Below are positions 42,756 through 51,616 of a DNA stretch of 64,000 nt, in pieces (within the stretch, counting starts at the first letter, position 1; each line of letters begins with the position of its first letter). The position numbers and the translations under genes are program-made. Source of the DNA: Xanthomonas sp. XNM01 (lineage in GTDB: Bacteria; Pseudomonadota; Gammaproteobacteria; Xanthomonadales; Xanthomonadaceae); contig NZ_JACVAP010000001.1 of the NCBI RefSeq assembly GCF_014851915.1, forward strand, positions 496,001-560,000, given 5' to 3'. The notes below the pieces were generated by a model. It was not told where the DNA came from, did no database searches, and saw only the letters and a program-made list of their open reading frames with translations.

Positions 42756-43628
42756 TCAGGCCGGTGGCGGTCCCAGTTTCATCGACAGATCGATGGCCTG
42801 GACGTGCTTGGTCAGGCCGCCGATCGACACGTAATCGACTCCGTCCTCCGCGATCGCGCGCAGGCCTTCCAGCCCCACGCTGCCGGAGACTTCGAGCGGG
42901 ATGCGACCCTGCCACGGGGCCGCGCGGGCGATCGCCACCGCCTGACGGCGGTCGTCGGCGGAGAAATCGTCGATCAGGATCCGGTCACAGCCGGCCTCCA
43001 GCGCCTCGCGCAGCTGATCGAGCGTTTCGACCTCGACCACCAGCGGCAACCCGGGCTGCGCGGTGCGTGCGGCGGCGATGGCCGCGGCGACCGAGCCGGC
43101 CACGCGGATGTGGTTTTCCTTGAGCATCACCGTGTCGTACAGGCCGATCCGGTGGTTGTGGCCGCCGCCGGCCAGCACCGCGTACTTCTGCGCCAGGCGC
43201 AGGCCGGGCAGGGTCTTGCGGGTGTCGAGGATGCGTGTGCCGGTGCCTTCAACGGCGGCGACATGGCGGGCCGTCGCCGTCGCGGTCGCCGACAGCGTCT
43301 GCAGGAAATTCAGGCCGGTGCGCTCGGCACTGACCAGGGCGCGGCTGCGGCCACGCAGCAGCGCCAGCACGGTGCCGGCGCGGACGTGGTCGCCCTCATT
43401 GACCTGCCAGTCGATGATCACGTCGGGATCCAGTGCGCGATGGCAGGCATCGAACCACGGGCGTCCGGCGATCACCGCATCCTGCTTGCACAGCAGGTAG
43501 GCCCGCTCGGGGACGTCGGGCAGCAGGGCGGCGGTGACGTCGCCGCTGCCGAGGTCCTCGGCCAGGGCACGGCGGACGTCGGCCTCGACCTGGTGTGGAT
43601 CCGGGACGGGCAGGGCGGCCGGCGACAC
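42756..43628 (-). CDS. nadC: Nicotinate-nucleotide pyrophosphorylase (carboxylating)
   Basis: 290 residues. Conserved blocks: AEDLGSGDVTAALL, SAERTGLNFLQTLSATATATA, DTRKTLPGLRLAQKYAVLAGGGHNHRIGLYD, LKENHIRVAGS, VEVETLDQLREAL and EVSGSVGLEGLRAIAEDGVDYVSIGGLTKH. It makes nicotinate mononucleotide from quinolinate and PRPP in NAD synthesis. The start is GTG at 43628, three bases after the stop of the Trm112-like gene, so they are one transcript. Confidence 0.95.
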   Translation of the reverse strand: MSPAALPVPDPHQVEADVRRALAEDLGSGDVTAALLPDVPERAYLLCKQDAVIAGRPWFDACHRALDPDVIIDWQVNEGDHVRAGTVLALLRGRSRALVSAERTGLNFLQTLSATATATARHVAAVEGTGTRILDTRKTLPGLRLAQKYAVLAGGGHNHRIGLYDTVMLKENHIRVAGSVAAAIAAARTAQPGLPLVVEVETLDQLREALEAGCDRILIDDFSADDRRQAVAIARAAPWQGRIPLEVSGSVGLEGLRAIAEDGVDYVSIGGLTKHVQAIDLSMKLGPPPA

Positions 43629-43631
43629 GGG

Positions 43632-43901
43632 TCAGGCGGGCGGGAAGTCGGCGATCTGGGCGGTGGCGATCGCCTCCTCGACCAGCAGCACCGGGATGCC
43701 GTCGTCGACCCGGTAGACCTGGCGACGGTCGCGGGTGACCAGCGCTTCGCGCAGCGCATCGCGCTGTGGCTGGCCGTCGCCACGCAGGACCTGGCCGGCG
43801 GCGATGGCGCGGTTCAGCGCCTCCAGGCCACGGGAATCCAGCAGCGCCAGCGGTTGGCGGGTGTCGGGCGAGCACAGCAGGTCGAGCAGCTTGCGGTCCA
43901 T
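43632..43901 (-). CDS. Trm112 family protein (YcaR-like)
   Basis: 89 residues. MDRKLLDLLCSPDTRQPL at the start and DGIPVLLVEEA near the end are typical of the Trm112/YcaR family; only one Cys of the usual zinc knuckle is kept. The family contains small zinc or partner proteins, in bacteria often beside kdsB or lpxK. Here it is the first gene before nadC. ATG 43901 gives the family start; TTG 43925 is in frame. Confidence 0.82.
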   Translation of the reverse strand: MDRKLLDLLCSPDTRQPLALLDSRGLEALNRAIAAGQVLRGDGQPQRDALREALVTRDRRQVYRVDDGIPVLLVEEAIATAQIADFPPA

Positions 43902-43961
43902 GGGTCCGGTCGTATCGCGGGTCAAGGCGGCTAGAATACGGCCTTGTCACCGAGGACGGCC

Positions 43962-44474
43962 ATGCCAGCCCAGCCCAACACGCCCGCGAATCCCCTGATC
44001 GGTCTGGTCATGGGCTCACGTTCCGACTGGGACACCATGCAGCACGCCGCGCAGAAGCTCGATGCGCTGGGCGTGCCCTACGAGGTCCGCGTGGTCTCGG
44101 CGCACCGCACCCCGGATGTGCTGTTCGACTATGCCGCCACGGCGCAGTCGCGCGGCCTGCGCGCGATCATCGCCGGTGCCGGCGGTGCGGCCCACCTGCC
44201 GGGCATGCTGGCCTCCAAGACCGCGGTGCCGGTGCTGGGCGTGCCGGTGCAGAGCAAGGCGCTGAACGGCATGGACTCGCTGCTGTCGATCGTGCAGATG
44301 CCGGCCGGCATTCCGGTGGCCACCTTCGCGATCGGCAATGCCGGCGCGGCCAACGCCGGCCTGTTCGCCGGCGCGCTGCTGGCCGCCGACCATCCGGCCA
44401 TCGCCTCCGCACTGGATGCGTTCCGCCAGCGCCAGACCGACGACGTGATGGCGCACGACGATCCGCGTCAGTAA
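43962..44474 (+). CDS. purE: N5-carboxyaminoimidazole ribonucleotide mutase
   Basis: 170 residues. Signatures: [28 protein letters not shown] and [19 protein letters not shown], then [36 protein letters not shown]. Second step of AIR carboxylation in purine synthesis. GAGG six bases before ATG 43962 sets the start. purK follows seven bases after its stop. Divergent from the Trm112-nadC pair. Confidence 0.96.
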   Translation: MPAQPNTPANPLIGLVMGSRSDWDTMQHAAQKLDALGVPYEVRVVSAHRTPDVLFDYAATAQSRGLRAIIAGAGGAAHLPGMLASKTAVPVLGVPVQSKALNGMDSLLSIVQMPAGIPVATFAIGNAGAANAGLFAGALLAADHPAIASALDAFRQRQTDDVMAHDDPRQ

Positions 44475-44481
44475 GCAGGGG

Positions 44482-45648
44482 ATGACGGTGAACGCGACGA
44501 CACGCCCCACGGTGGGGATCCTTGGCGGTGGCCAGCTGGCGCGCATGCTCGCGCTGTCCGGCGTGCCGCTCGGTCTGCGCTTCCTGGTGCTGGATCCGGC
44601 CGAAGACGCCTGCGCCGGCGATGCCGCGCCGTTGCTGCGTGGTGGTTTCGACGAAGCCGACGCCCTGGCGCGCTTCGCCGAAGCGGTCGACGTGGCCACC
44701 TTCGATTTCGAGAACGTGCCTGCGGCCAGTGCCGCGCAGCTGTCGGCGCGCGTGCCTGTGTATCCGAACCCGGATGCGCTGGCCGTGGCCCAGGACCGGC
44801 TGGCCGAGAAGACGCTGTTCCGCGAACTCGGCATTCCGGTGCCGGCGTTCGCCGCGATCGATGACCGCGCCGGGCTGGACGCCGCGCTGGATGCGGTCGG
44901 CGTGCCCTGCATCGTCAAGACCCGCCGGCTGGGTTACGACGGCAAGGGCCAGTTCCGGATCCGCTCGCGCGCCGATGCCGATGCGGCCTGGGAGGCACTT
45001 GGTGCGCAGGCGGCCACGGTCGGCCTGATCGCCGAGGCCTTCGTGCCGTTCGATCGCGAAGTCAGCGTGGTTGCCGTGCGCGGCCGCGATGGTGAGTTCC
45101 GTGCCTGGCCGCTGACCCAGAACTGGCATGTCGACGGCGTGCTGTCGGCCAGCCTGGCGCCCGCACCGGCCGATGCAGCGCTGCAGGAGCGGGCGATCGT
45201 GCATGCGCGGGCGTTGGCGGAGCGTCTGGATTACGTCGGCGTGTTCGCGCTGGAGCTGTTTTGCCGCGGCGAAGAACTGCTGGCCAACGAGATGGCGCCG
45301 CGCGTGCACAACTCCGGCCACTGGACCATCGAGGGTGCCGAAACCTCGCAGTTCGAGAACCATCTGCGCGCCGTGCTCGGCCTACCGCTGGGCAGCACCG
45401 CGATGCGCGGCCACGCCTGCATGCTGAACTGGATCGGCGCGATGCCCGATGCCGCGCCGATGCTGGCCGAAGCCGGCGGGCACTGGCACGACTACGGCAA
45501 GCAGCCGCGCGACGGCCGCAAGGTCGGCCATGCCACGCTGCGCGCCGATACGCCGCAGGCGCTGGCCGATGCGCTGGAACGGGTTGGCGCTGCGCTGGGG
45601 CGCCAGGATCAGGTGGCACCACCGGCGGCGGTGCTGCGCGGCGCATGA
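44482..45648 (+). CDS. purK: 5-(carboxyamino)imidazole ribonucleotide synthase
   Basis: 388 residues, ATP-grasp fold. GILGGGQLARMLALS at the start, TFDFENVP, CIVKTRRLGYDGKGQFRI, and ELFCRGEELLANEMAPRVHNSGHWTIEGAETSQFENHLRAV. Converts AIR to N5-CAIR using ATP and bicarbonate, feeding PurE. Second gene of purEK. Confidence 0.96.
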   Translation: MTVNATTRPTVGILGGGQLARMLALSGVPLGLRFLVLDPAEDACAGDAAPLLRGGFDEADALARFAEAVDVATFDFENVPAASAAQLSARVPVYPNPDALAVAQDRLAEKTLFRELGIPVPAFAAIDDRAGLDAALDAVGVPCIVKTRRLGYDGKGQFRIRSRADADAAWEALGAQAATVGLIAEAFVPFDREVSVVAVRGRDGEFRAWPLTQNWHVDGVLSASLAPAPADAALQERAIVHARALAERLDYVGVFALELFCRGEELLANEMAPRVHNSGHWTIEGAETSQFENHLRAVLGLPLGSTAMRGHACMLNWIGAMPDAAPMLAEAGGHWHDYGKQPRDGRKVGHATLRADTPQALADALERVGAALGRQDQVAPPAAVLRGA

Positions 45649-45653
45649 GTGAC

Positions 45654-45677
45654 CGACGGGGCGCGTGCGCCCCGTCG
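45654..45677 (+). terminator. Hairpin between convergent purK and sodB
   Basis: Eleven-base-pair stem CGACGGGGCGC / GCGCCCCGTCG starting six bases after the purK stop. There is no T run, so it is likely a weak or bidirectional structure serving the convergent pair. Confidence 0.5.
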
Positions 45678-45715
45678 CTATCGTCATAGAAGGTGAGGCC
45701 TGACCTGGGATCGGG

Positions 45716-46294
45716 TCAGCGCAGACGCTTGTTGGCGGCGTTCCAGTCGACCACGGCCCACCAGGCTTTCAGGTAGTCGCCGCGGGCGTTCTGCCGGTCC
45801 AGATAGTACGCGTGTTCCCACAGGTCGCAGGCCAGCACCGGCACGTCGCTTCCGGTCAATGGCGTGCCCGCGTTCGGGGTGACGACCAGGCCCAGGCTGC
45901 CGTCGGCGCGCTGCACCAGCCAGATCCAGCCGGAGCCGGTCAGGCCGAGCGCCATCCGCTCGAACTCCTCGCGGAAGCGCGGGAGGTCGCCGAACTGCCC
46001 GACGATCAACGTGGCGATCCGTCCGCTGGGATCGCCACCGCCGCGCGGCATCATGCAGTTCCAGTAGAAGGCATGGTTCCAGGCCTGCGCCGCCTCCTCG
46101 AACAGCCGGCCGCTGGCACGGCGCACGATCTCCTCGAGCGGCAGCTCGTCCAGGCCCGAGCCCGGCAGCAGGCGGTTGAGCGCCTCCACGTGCCCGCCAT
46201 GGTGCCCGCGGTAGTGCAGTTCCACGGTCGCGCGCGACAGGTGCGGTTCCAGCGCAGCAGGGGAGTACGGCAGGTCGGGCAGTGCGATCGGCAT
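45716..46294 (-). CDS. sodB: Fe/Mn-type superoxide dismutase
   Basis: 192 residues. Metal ligands: His in ELHYRGHH, His in AWNHAFYWN, and Asp/His in LACDLWEHAYYLDRQN. The usual KHHQTYV block is diverged (GHHGGHVEALN), while GSGWIWLV and TPNAGTPLT are retained, so the fold and active site appear intact. FYWNCM and GGGDPSG suggest the iron form. Converges on purK. Confidence 0.88.
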   Translation of the reverse strand: MPIALPDLPYSPAALEPHLSRATVELHYRGHHGGHVEALNRLLPGSGLDELPLEEIVRRASGRLFEEAAQAWNHAFYWNCMMPRGGGDPSGRIATLIVGQFGDLPRFREEFERMALGLTGSGWIWLVQRADGSLGLVVTPNAGTPLTGSDVPVLACDLWEHAYYLDRQNARGDYLKAWWAVVDWNAANKRLR

Positions 46295-46396
46295 GGATTC
46301 CTCGGACGGGCGTCGGCGCGGCGACGCACAGGGCTTACAATTGCGGTTTCAGTGTAGCCGACGACGTGCCCTGGCCCGTCGTCCAGGAGAGTGGCG

Positions 46397-46717
46397 ATGG
46401 CGGTGATGGAGCGGATCCAGGCCGAAGTGGAACAGCATGCGATCGTGCTGTTCATGAAGGGGACGCCGGCGTATCCGATGTGCGGCTTCTCCGGGCGTGC
46501 GGTGCAGGCGCTGCAGGCCGCCGGCGCGGCCCAGCTGCACACGATCAACGTGCTCGAGGAGCCGGAAATCCGCGCCAACCTCGCGCGCTATTCGAACTGG
46601 CCTACCTTCCCCCAGCTGTTCCTCCATGGCGAGCTGATCGGCGGCTGCGAGATCACGCTCGAGCTGCTCGAGTCCGGCGAACTGCAGCGCATGGTGAGCG
46701 AGGCGCAGTCGCAATGA
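46397..46717 (+). CDS. grxD: Monothiol glutaredoxin Grx4
   Basis: 106 residues. Active site CGFS in YPMCGFSGRAVQAL, then TFPQLFLHGELIGGCEITLEL. Grx4-type proteins carry Fe-S clusters and help iron homeostasis. AGGAG seven bases before ATG 46397 fixes the start (a GTG two codons upstream is too close to that site). The stop overlaps the next start by ATGA. Confidence 0.95.
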   Translation: MAVMERIQAEVEQHAIVLFMKGTPAYPMCGFSGRAVQALQAAGAAQLHTINVLEEPEIRANLARYSNWPTFPQLFLHGELIGGCEITLELLESGELQRMVSEAQSQ

Positions 46718-47463
46718 ACCTGCTCGATCTGCCGGTTGCGGCGCCGCGCCCGCTGGCCGGGCGCGTGATCCTGGTCACCGGCGCCTACGGTGGGTTGGGC
46801 GGCGCGGCCGCCCGCGCCTGTGCCGAGTCCGGCGCGACCCTGGTGCTGCTCGGGCGCAAACTGCCCAAGCTCAATCGCGTCTATGACGCGGTTGCGCAGG
46901 CCGGCGGGGCCGAGCCGCTGCTGTACCCGCTCGATCTCGAGGGCGCCTCGCCGGACGATTACGCGGAGCTGGCTGATCGTCTCGGTACAGAGCTCGGGCG
47001 ACTTGACGGCATCCTGCACTGTGCGGCGGAGTTCCGGGGGCTGACGCCGCTGGAGCACGTCGATCCGGCCGCGTTCGCGCGCGCCATCCATGTGAACCTG
47101 ACCGCGCCCTGGTGGCTGGTCCAGGCCTGCCTGCCGCTGCTGCGGCAGGCCGACGATGCCGCCGTGGTGCTGGCGGTCGACGATCCGGTCCGGGTGGGGC
47201 AGGCGTACTGGGGCGGTTATGGCGTGGCCCAGCATGGCCTGTGCGCCCTGGTCGGCATGCTGGCGGCGGAGCTGGCCGGCGGCCAGGTCCGCGTGAGCGG
47301 GCTGCGGCCCGGGCCGATGCGCACGCCGCTGCGGGCCAAGGCCTACGCCGACGACCAGGACCGCGAGGCGCGTGCGCCGGCCGATTACGCTGCCGCCTGT
47401 GTCACCCTGCTGTCATCTTCGGGCGCCGAGCACCGCGGCACCATCTGGCAGCCCGTGCCGTGA
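46714..47463 (+). CDS. SDR family oxidoreductase (YciK-like)
   Basis: 249 residues. Nucleotide-binding TGAYGGLGGAAARACAESGATLVLLGR, the catalytic region with YWGGYGVAQHG (Tyr...; Lys replaced by Gln/His) and a short C-terminus. The Lys of the usual YxxxK is not seen (YGVAQ), so the reaction is uncertain. YciK-like SDRs are often beside other genes without known substrate. Coupled to grxD by ATGA and to marC by GTGA. Confidence 0.8.
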   Translation: MNLLDLPVAAPRPLAGRVILVTGAYGGLGGAAARACAESGATLVLLGRKLPKLNRVYDAVAQAGGAEPLLYPLDLEGASPDDYAELADRLGTELGRLDGILHCAAEFRGLTPLEHVDPAAFARAIHVNLTAPWWLVQACLPLLRQADDAAVVLAVDDPVRVGQAYWGGYGVAQHGLCALVGMLAAELAGGQVRVSGLRPGPMRTPLRAKAYADDQDREARAPADYAAACVTLLSSSGAEHRGTIWQPVP

Positions 47464-48056
47464 CCATCCTCTCGGCGGCCCTGCTGCTGTTCCTGATCCT
47501 GGATCCGCTCGGCAACGTGCCGGTCTTCCTCAGCGTGCTCAAGCCGCTGCCGCCCAAGCGGCAACGGATCGTCATCGCCCGCGAGCTGCTGATCGCGCTG
47601 GGCGTGCTGATGGCCTTCCTGTGGGGGGGCAAGTTCGCGCTGGAACTGATGCACCTGCGCCAGGAGTCGGTGGCGATCGCCGGCGGCATCGTCCTGTTCC
47701 TGATCGGCATCCGGATGATCTTTCCCCGTCCCGAGGGGCTGATGGGCGAAATCCCGGATGGCGAGCCCTTCATCGTTCCGCTTGCGATCCCGCTGGTGGC
47801 CGGCCCGTCCGGCATGGCCGCAGTGATGCTGATGGGCAGCAACGAGCCCGATCGCCTGGGCGAGTGGAGCCTGGCGCTGCTGCTTGCCTGGGGAGCGACC
47901 GCGGCGATCCTGATGGCTTCGCCGCTGCTCTACCGGCTGCTGGGCCGGCGTGCGCTGACCGCCGTGGAGCGGCTCATGGGCATGCTGCTGGTCGCGATCT
48001 CGGTGCAGATGCTGCTGGACGGCCTGTCGACCTACCTGGCCGGGATGGCCCGCTGA
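47460..48056 (+). CDS. MarC family membrane protein
   Basis: 198 residues, six helices. Motifs LDPLGNVPVFLSVLKPLPPKRQR, LRQESVAIAGGIVLFLIGIRMIFP and FIVPLAIPLVAGPSGMAAVML fit the MarC/UPF0056 family, whose function is unknown. GTG start at 47460 overlaps the SDR stop (GTGA). Last gene of a three-gene row with grxD and the SDR gene. Confidence 0.88.
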   Translation: MTILSAALLLFLILDPLGNVPVFLSVLKPLPPKRQRIVIARELLIALGVLMAFLWGGKFALELMHLRQESVAIAGGIVLFLIGIRMIFPRPEGLMGEIPDGEPFIVPLAIPLVAGPSGMAAVMLMGSNEPDRLGEWSLALLLAWGATAAILMASPLLYRLLGRRALTAVERLMGMLLVAISVQMLLDGLSTYLAGMAR

Positions 48057-48102
48057 CCGGCAACAGTCTCGACGTTGCTGCGTCGCAATAATTATTTGTC
48101 AT

Positions 48103-48123
48103 GTGTCGGTCACACACCGACAC
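48103..48123 (+). promoter_or_regulatory. Perfect inverted repeat upstream of the TonB-dependent receptor
   Basis: GTGTCGGT / ACCGACAC with the spacer CACAC: eight of eight positions pair. It lies 120 bases before the receptor start and overlaps a possible spacer after TTGTCA (48096-48101), so a repressor or activator could act here. Confidence 0.55.
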
Positions 48124-48127
48124 TAAC

Positions 48128-48147
48128 ATGTTAACCTGATGTTAACC
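48128..48147 (+). promoter_or_regulatory. Direct repeat ATGTTAACC, 11-base period
   Basis: ATGTTAACC at 48128-48136 and again at 48139-48147, separated by TG. Located between the inverted repeat and the receptor start, in a stretch much more AT-rich than its surroundings. Likely a regulator site or the core of a promoter; identity unknown. Confidence 0.5.
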
Positions 48148-48242
48148 CCTGTGATCGGTTCCCGCAGGGCAGCCATTCGTTTGCCGCCCGTTCAGGGCAT
48201 GTCGCATTCAACGCCATCCTTACAGCCACGAGGCTTATTGTC

Positions 48243-51200
48243 ATGACCGATTCCCGTCGACTCCGGATGTCCAAACTCACCCTGGGTTTGGTCGCCGCAC
48301 TCGCCGCCGCCCCCGCCTTCGCCCAGAGCACGTCTGCCGGCGTCGGCGGTACTGTCCTCTCCAACAGCGGCCAGCCCGTTGTCGGCGCCGAAGTCGTCAT
48401 CACGCACACCGAGTCGGGCACGGTCAGCCGCGCCACCACCGATGCTGCCGGCCGTTACAACGCGCGCGGCCTGCGCGTCGGCGGTCCGTACACCATCACC
48501 ATCACCAAGCCGGGTGAGGGCACCAAGACCGAGGAAGGCGTTTACCTGACCTTGGCGCAGACGGCCACCGTCAATGCGGCGCTCACGGGCGACATCGCCA
48601 CGCTTGAGACGGTGACCGCGGTCGGCTTTGCCGGCGGCTCGGAGGTGTTCAGCGCGACCAAGATGGGTGCGGGCACCAGCGTCGACCGCCAGACCATCGA
48701 GGCGCTGCCCTCTGCTGGCGGCAACATCCAGGATTACATCCGTCTCGATCCGCGCATCGCGCAGACCAACAAGGCCGAGGGCACCATTTCCGCCGGCGGT
48801 CAGAATCCGCGCTACAACGCGATCCGCGTCGACGGTGTTTCGGTCAGCGATACCTTCGGCTTGGAAGCCAACAACCTGCCGACCCAGCGTCAGCCGGTGG
48901 CGATGGAGGCTCTGGAGGCGATCAATGTCGACCTGTCCAGCTACGATGTGACGATCACCGGTGCCACCGGCGCCGTCGTGGACGTGGTGACCAAGTCGGG
49001 CACCAACGAGTTCCATGGTTCGGTCTACGGCATGTACCGTGACGGCGACTGGTTCGGTGACGACCCGACCGGCAAGGTGTTCAACGGATTCGAGAAGGAG
49101 CAGACCTACGGTGTGACCTTCGGTGGCCCGCTGGTGAAGGACAAGCTGTTCTTCTTCGCCAACTACGAAAAGCAGGAATGGAAGGCCCCCGGCGCGAGCC
49201 TGGCCGACAGTGCGCTGGGTACAGGCGCCATCAGTCAGGCCCAGGTCGATGAGGCGATCCGCCTTGCGCAGAGCGAGCATGGCATCGACATCGGCGGCAC
49301 CGGCAATGTCGATGGCAGCACGACCCTGGAGGAGTACGCGTTCAAGGTTGACTGGAACATCACCGACAACCACCGCGCCAGCCTGCGTTACAGCAAGGTC
49401 GAGCAGAGCCAGCTGCGTACGCCGAACACCAGCGGCACGATCATCAGCCTGAGTTCGTCGTACTACCAGCAGGAAAAGACCATCGAGAACTATGTCGCGC
49501 AGCTGTTCAGCGACTGGTCCGACATCTTCTCCACCGAGCTGAAAGCGTCGTATCGCGATTACGCCTCGACTCGCGTCACCCCGTACGACCTGGCCAACGT
49601 TCGCATCTATTTCGACGGCACCGTCGATGCGCCGACCGGTGCGTACATCCAGTTCGGTCCGGACATCAGCACGCCGATGAACGCGCTGGCGACCAAGACC
49701 AAGACCGCCTACGGTGCCGGCGTGCTGACGCTGGGCAACCATGACATCAAGTTCGGTGCCGATTACAGCACCAACGAGGTGTACAACATGTTCAACCAGT
49801 ATCTGTACGGTGCGTACAGCTTCTACGGGCTGGACAATTTCGCCAACGGCTACTGGAGCAACTACCAGCTCAACATGCCGCGCGTTGGTCTCGAGTACAA
49901 CGACATCGCCGGCAACTTCGAGTACCAGGAGCTGGGTTTCTTCATCCAGGACACGTGGTACGTCAACAACAACCTGACGCTGAACTTCGGCCTGCGCGCC
50001 GACAAGCCTGACGTCAAGGGTGCGCCGGTGTTCAACGCCACCGCGCAGCAGGCGTTCGGTTTCGACAACAGCAACGTGCTGGGCAAGGACGAGTACCTGA
50101 TCCAGCCGCGCTTCGGCTTCAACTACACCTTCGACAGCGACCGCCCGACCCAGCTGCGCGGTGGTATCGGCCTGTTCCGCGGCGTTTCCCCGCAGGTGTG
50201 GATCAGCAACGCGTTCAGCAACACCGGCGCGGCACTGTCTGCCTATGGTCAGTACGGTATCGAGGATGACGTCAATCCGGGCAACTACCCGTACGAGCCG
50301 ATCGGTAGTGGCCAGGTGCGCCCGGGTGGCAGCACCAACAATGGTGCGATGACGGTCAACATGGTCAGCCCGGATTTCGAGCAGCCTTCGATCTGGAAGG
50401 CGAACCTGGCGTTCGATCATGAGCTGCCCTGGTACGGCATCGTCGCATCGGCGGAACTGTTGCTGACCAAGAACAAGACCGGTCTGGTCTACAAGCACCT
50501 GAACATCGGCGAGTCGCTGGTCACCGGTCAGGATGGCCGCGAGATCTACTACAACCCGAACCGTGTCGGCCGCAGCTGGACCACCGCGACCAACCGTTAC
50601 AACCGCGACACCCGCTTTGAGCAGGTGTATCTGCTCGACAACGAGGATGGCGGCAAGAGCCAGCAGTTCACCGTTGCGTTGCAGCGGCCGTGGATGGAGG
50701 GCAGTGACTGGTCGTGGAATGTCGGCTACACCTACACCAACGCCGATCAGATCAGCGACATGACGTCCTCGACGGCCAACTCGACCTGGCGCTACAACTA
50801 CAACTTCCAAGCGAACGCGGCCGAGATCGGAACCTCCCGTTACGAGATCAAGGACCGTCTGACCGCGAGCCTGAACTGGCGCCATGCGTTCTTCGGTGAT
50901 TACAAGACCTCCGTTGGCGTGTTCTATGAAGGCCGTACTGGTCGTCCGTACAGCTTCGTGTTCCGCAACGATGCCAACGGCGACAGCTACAGCTTCAACG
51001 ACCTGTTCTACGTGCCTAGCGGCCCGGGCGACGTGCTGTTCGGTTCGCTGAGCAGCGCGGGCGTGTTCACCGCCGATCCGGCGATGGAGCAGGCCTTCTT
51101 CGATTACCTCGAGCGCAATCCGGAGCTGGGTCGCTATGCAGGTGGCGTGACCCCGCGCAACGGCGCGCGCGGCGAGTGGATCAACAGCTTCGACGTGCGC

Positions 51201-51485
51201 ATCAGCCAGGAGCTGCCCGGCTTCTTCAAGGGGCACAAGTCGGAAATCTGGCTGGACGTCATGAACGTGGGTAACCTCATCAACAAGGATTGGGGCCATA
51301 TCTACGACTACGGCTTCTTCGCCAACAAGGGCATCGCCTCGGCTGTGGGCATGTACCAGGGCAAGTACGTCTACTCGTTCAACGAGGCGAGCATCGACAG
51401 GCCTGCCGTGCAGAACACCCGCGACAGCATCGACCAGGGTGTCTCCCAGTGGTCGCTGCAGCTGGGCTTCCGCTACAAGTTCTGA
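48243..51485 (+). CDS. Oar-like TonB-dependent outer-membrane receptor
   Basis: 1080 residues. Signal peptide (KLTLGLVAALAAAPAFAQ), an N-terminal carboxypeptidase-regulatory-like beta sandwich (GVGGTVLSNSGQPVVGAEVVITHTESGTVSRATTDAAGRYNARGL), a plug (ETVTAVGFAGGSEVF... IDYIRLDPRIAQ-type), then a barrel ending in LQLGFRYKF with the terminal aromatic residue typical of outer-membrane proteins. Oar-type receptors are abundant in xanthomonads and related groups and import large or peptide-like ligands, sometimes linked to surface adhesion. Codons with T or A in the third position are commoner than in neighbouring genes, as expected for a strongly expressed protein. The AT-rich leader holds an inverted and a direct repeat. 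Confidence 0.9.
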   Translation: MTDSRRLRMSKLTLGLVAALAAAPAFAQSTSAGVGGTVLSNSGQPVVGAEVVITHTESGTVSRATTDAAGRYNARGLRVGGPYTITITKPGEGTKTEEGVYLTLAQTATVNAALTGDIATLETVTAVGFAGGSEVFSATKMGAGTSVDRQTIEALPSAGGNIQDYIRLDPRIAQTNKAEGTISAGGQNPRYNAIRVDGVSVSDTFGLEANNLPTQRQPVAMEALEAINVDLSSYDVTITGATGAVVDVVTKSGTNEFHGSVYGMYRDGDWFGDDPTGKVFNGFEKEQTYGVTFGGPLVKDKLFFFANYEKQEWKAPGASLADSALGTGAISQAQVDEAIRLAQSEHGIDIGGTGNVDGSTTLEEYAFKVDWNITDNHRASLRYSKVEQSQLRTPNTSGTIISLSSSYYQQEKTIENYVAQLFSDWSDIFSTELKASYRDYASTRVTPYDLANVRIYFDGTVDAPTGAYIQFGPDISTPMNALATKTKTAYGAGVLTLGNHDIKFGADYSTNEVYNMFNQYLYGAYSFYGLDNFANGYWSNYQLNMPRVGLEYNDIAGNFEYQELGFFIQDTWYVNNNLTLNFGLRADKPDVKGAPVFNATAQQAFGFDNSNVLGKDEYLIQPRFGFNYTFDSDRPTQLRGGIGLFRGVSPQVWISNAFSNTGAALSAYGQYGIEDDVNPGNYPYEPIGSGQVRPGGSTNNGAMTVNMVSPDFEQPSIWKANLAFDHELPWYGIVASAELLLTKNKTGLVYKHLNIGESLVTGQDGREIYYNPNRVGRSWTTATNRYNRDTRFEQVYLLDNEDGGKSQQFTVALQRPWMEGSDWSWNVGYTYTNADQISDMTSSTANSTWRYNYNFQANAAEIGTSRYEIKDRLTASLNWRHAFFGDYKTSVGVFYEGRTGRPYSFVFRNDANGDSYSFNDLFYVPSGPGDVLFGSLSSAGVFTADPAMEQAFFDYLERNPELGRYAGGVTPRNGARGEWINSFDVRISQELPGFFKGHKSEIWLDVMNVGNLINKDWGHIYDYGFFANKGIASAVGMYQGKYVYSFNEASIDRPAVQNTRDSIDQGVSQWSLQLGFRYKF

Positions 51486-51516
51486 TGCCGGTCAGGATCA
51501 GTACGTGACATGAGCG

Positions 51517-51546
51517 ACGGCCGGGGAAACCCGGCCGTTTCTTTTT
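51517..51546 (+). terminator. Rho-independent terminator of the TonB-dependent receptor gene
   Basis: Nine-base-pair stem ACGGCCGGG / CCCGGCCGT with a GAAA loop, followed by TTCTTTTT. Textbook structure, 31 bases after the stop codon. Confidence 0.95.
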
Positions 51547-51616
51547 GTGGGGCGGTGCACCCGGCATGGGGCTGGGGTACAGTCGCCGACCGGCACGACA
51601 CGCAGGATGAGAAGAC

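Noticed and set aside
48192-51299. Antisense open frame of 1035 codons under the TonB-dependent receptor gene
   Set aside because: The sense frame has a signal peptide, plug and barrel end; the antisense protein is low-complexity, rich in Val/Ala/Arg, with no ribosome site. Long antisense frames are expected with this codon bias.
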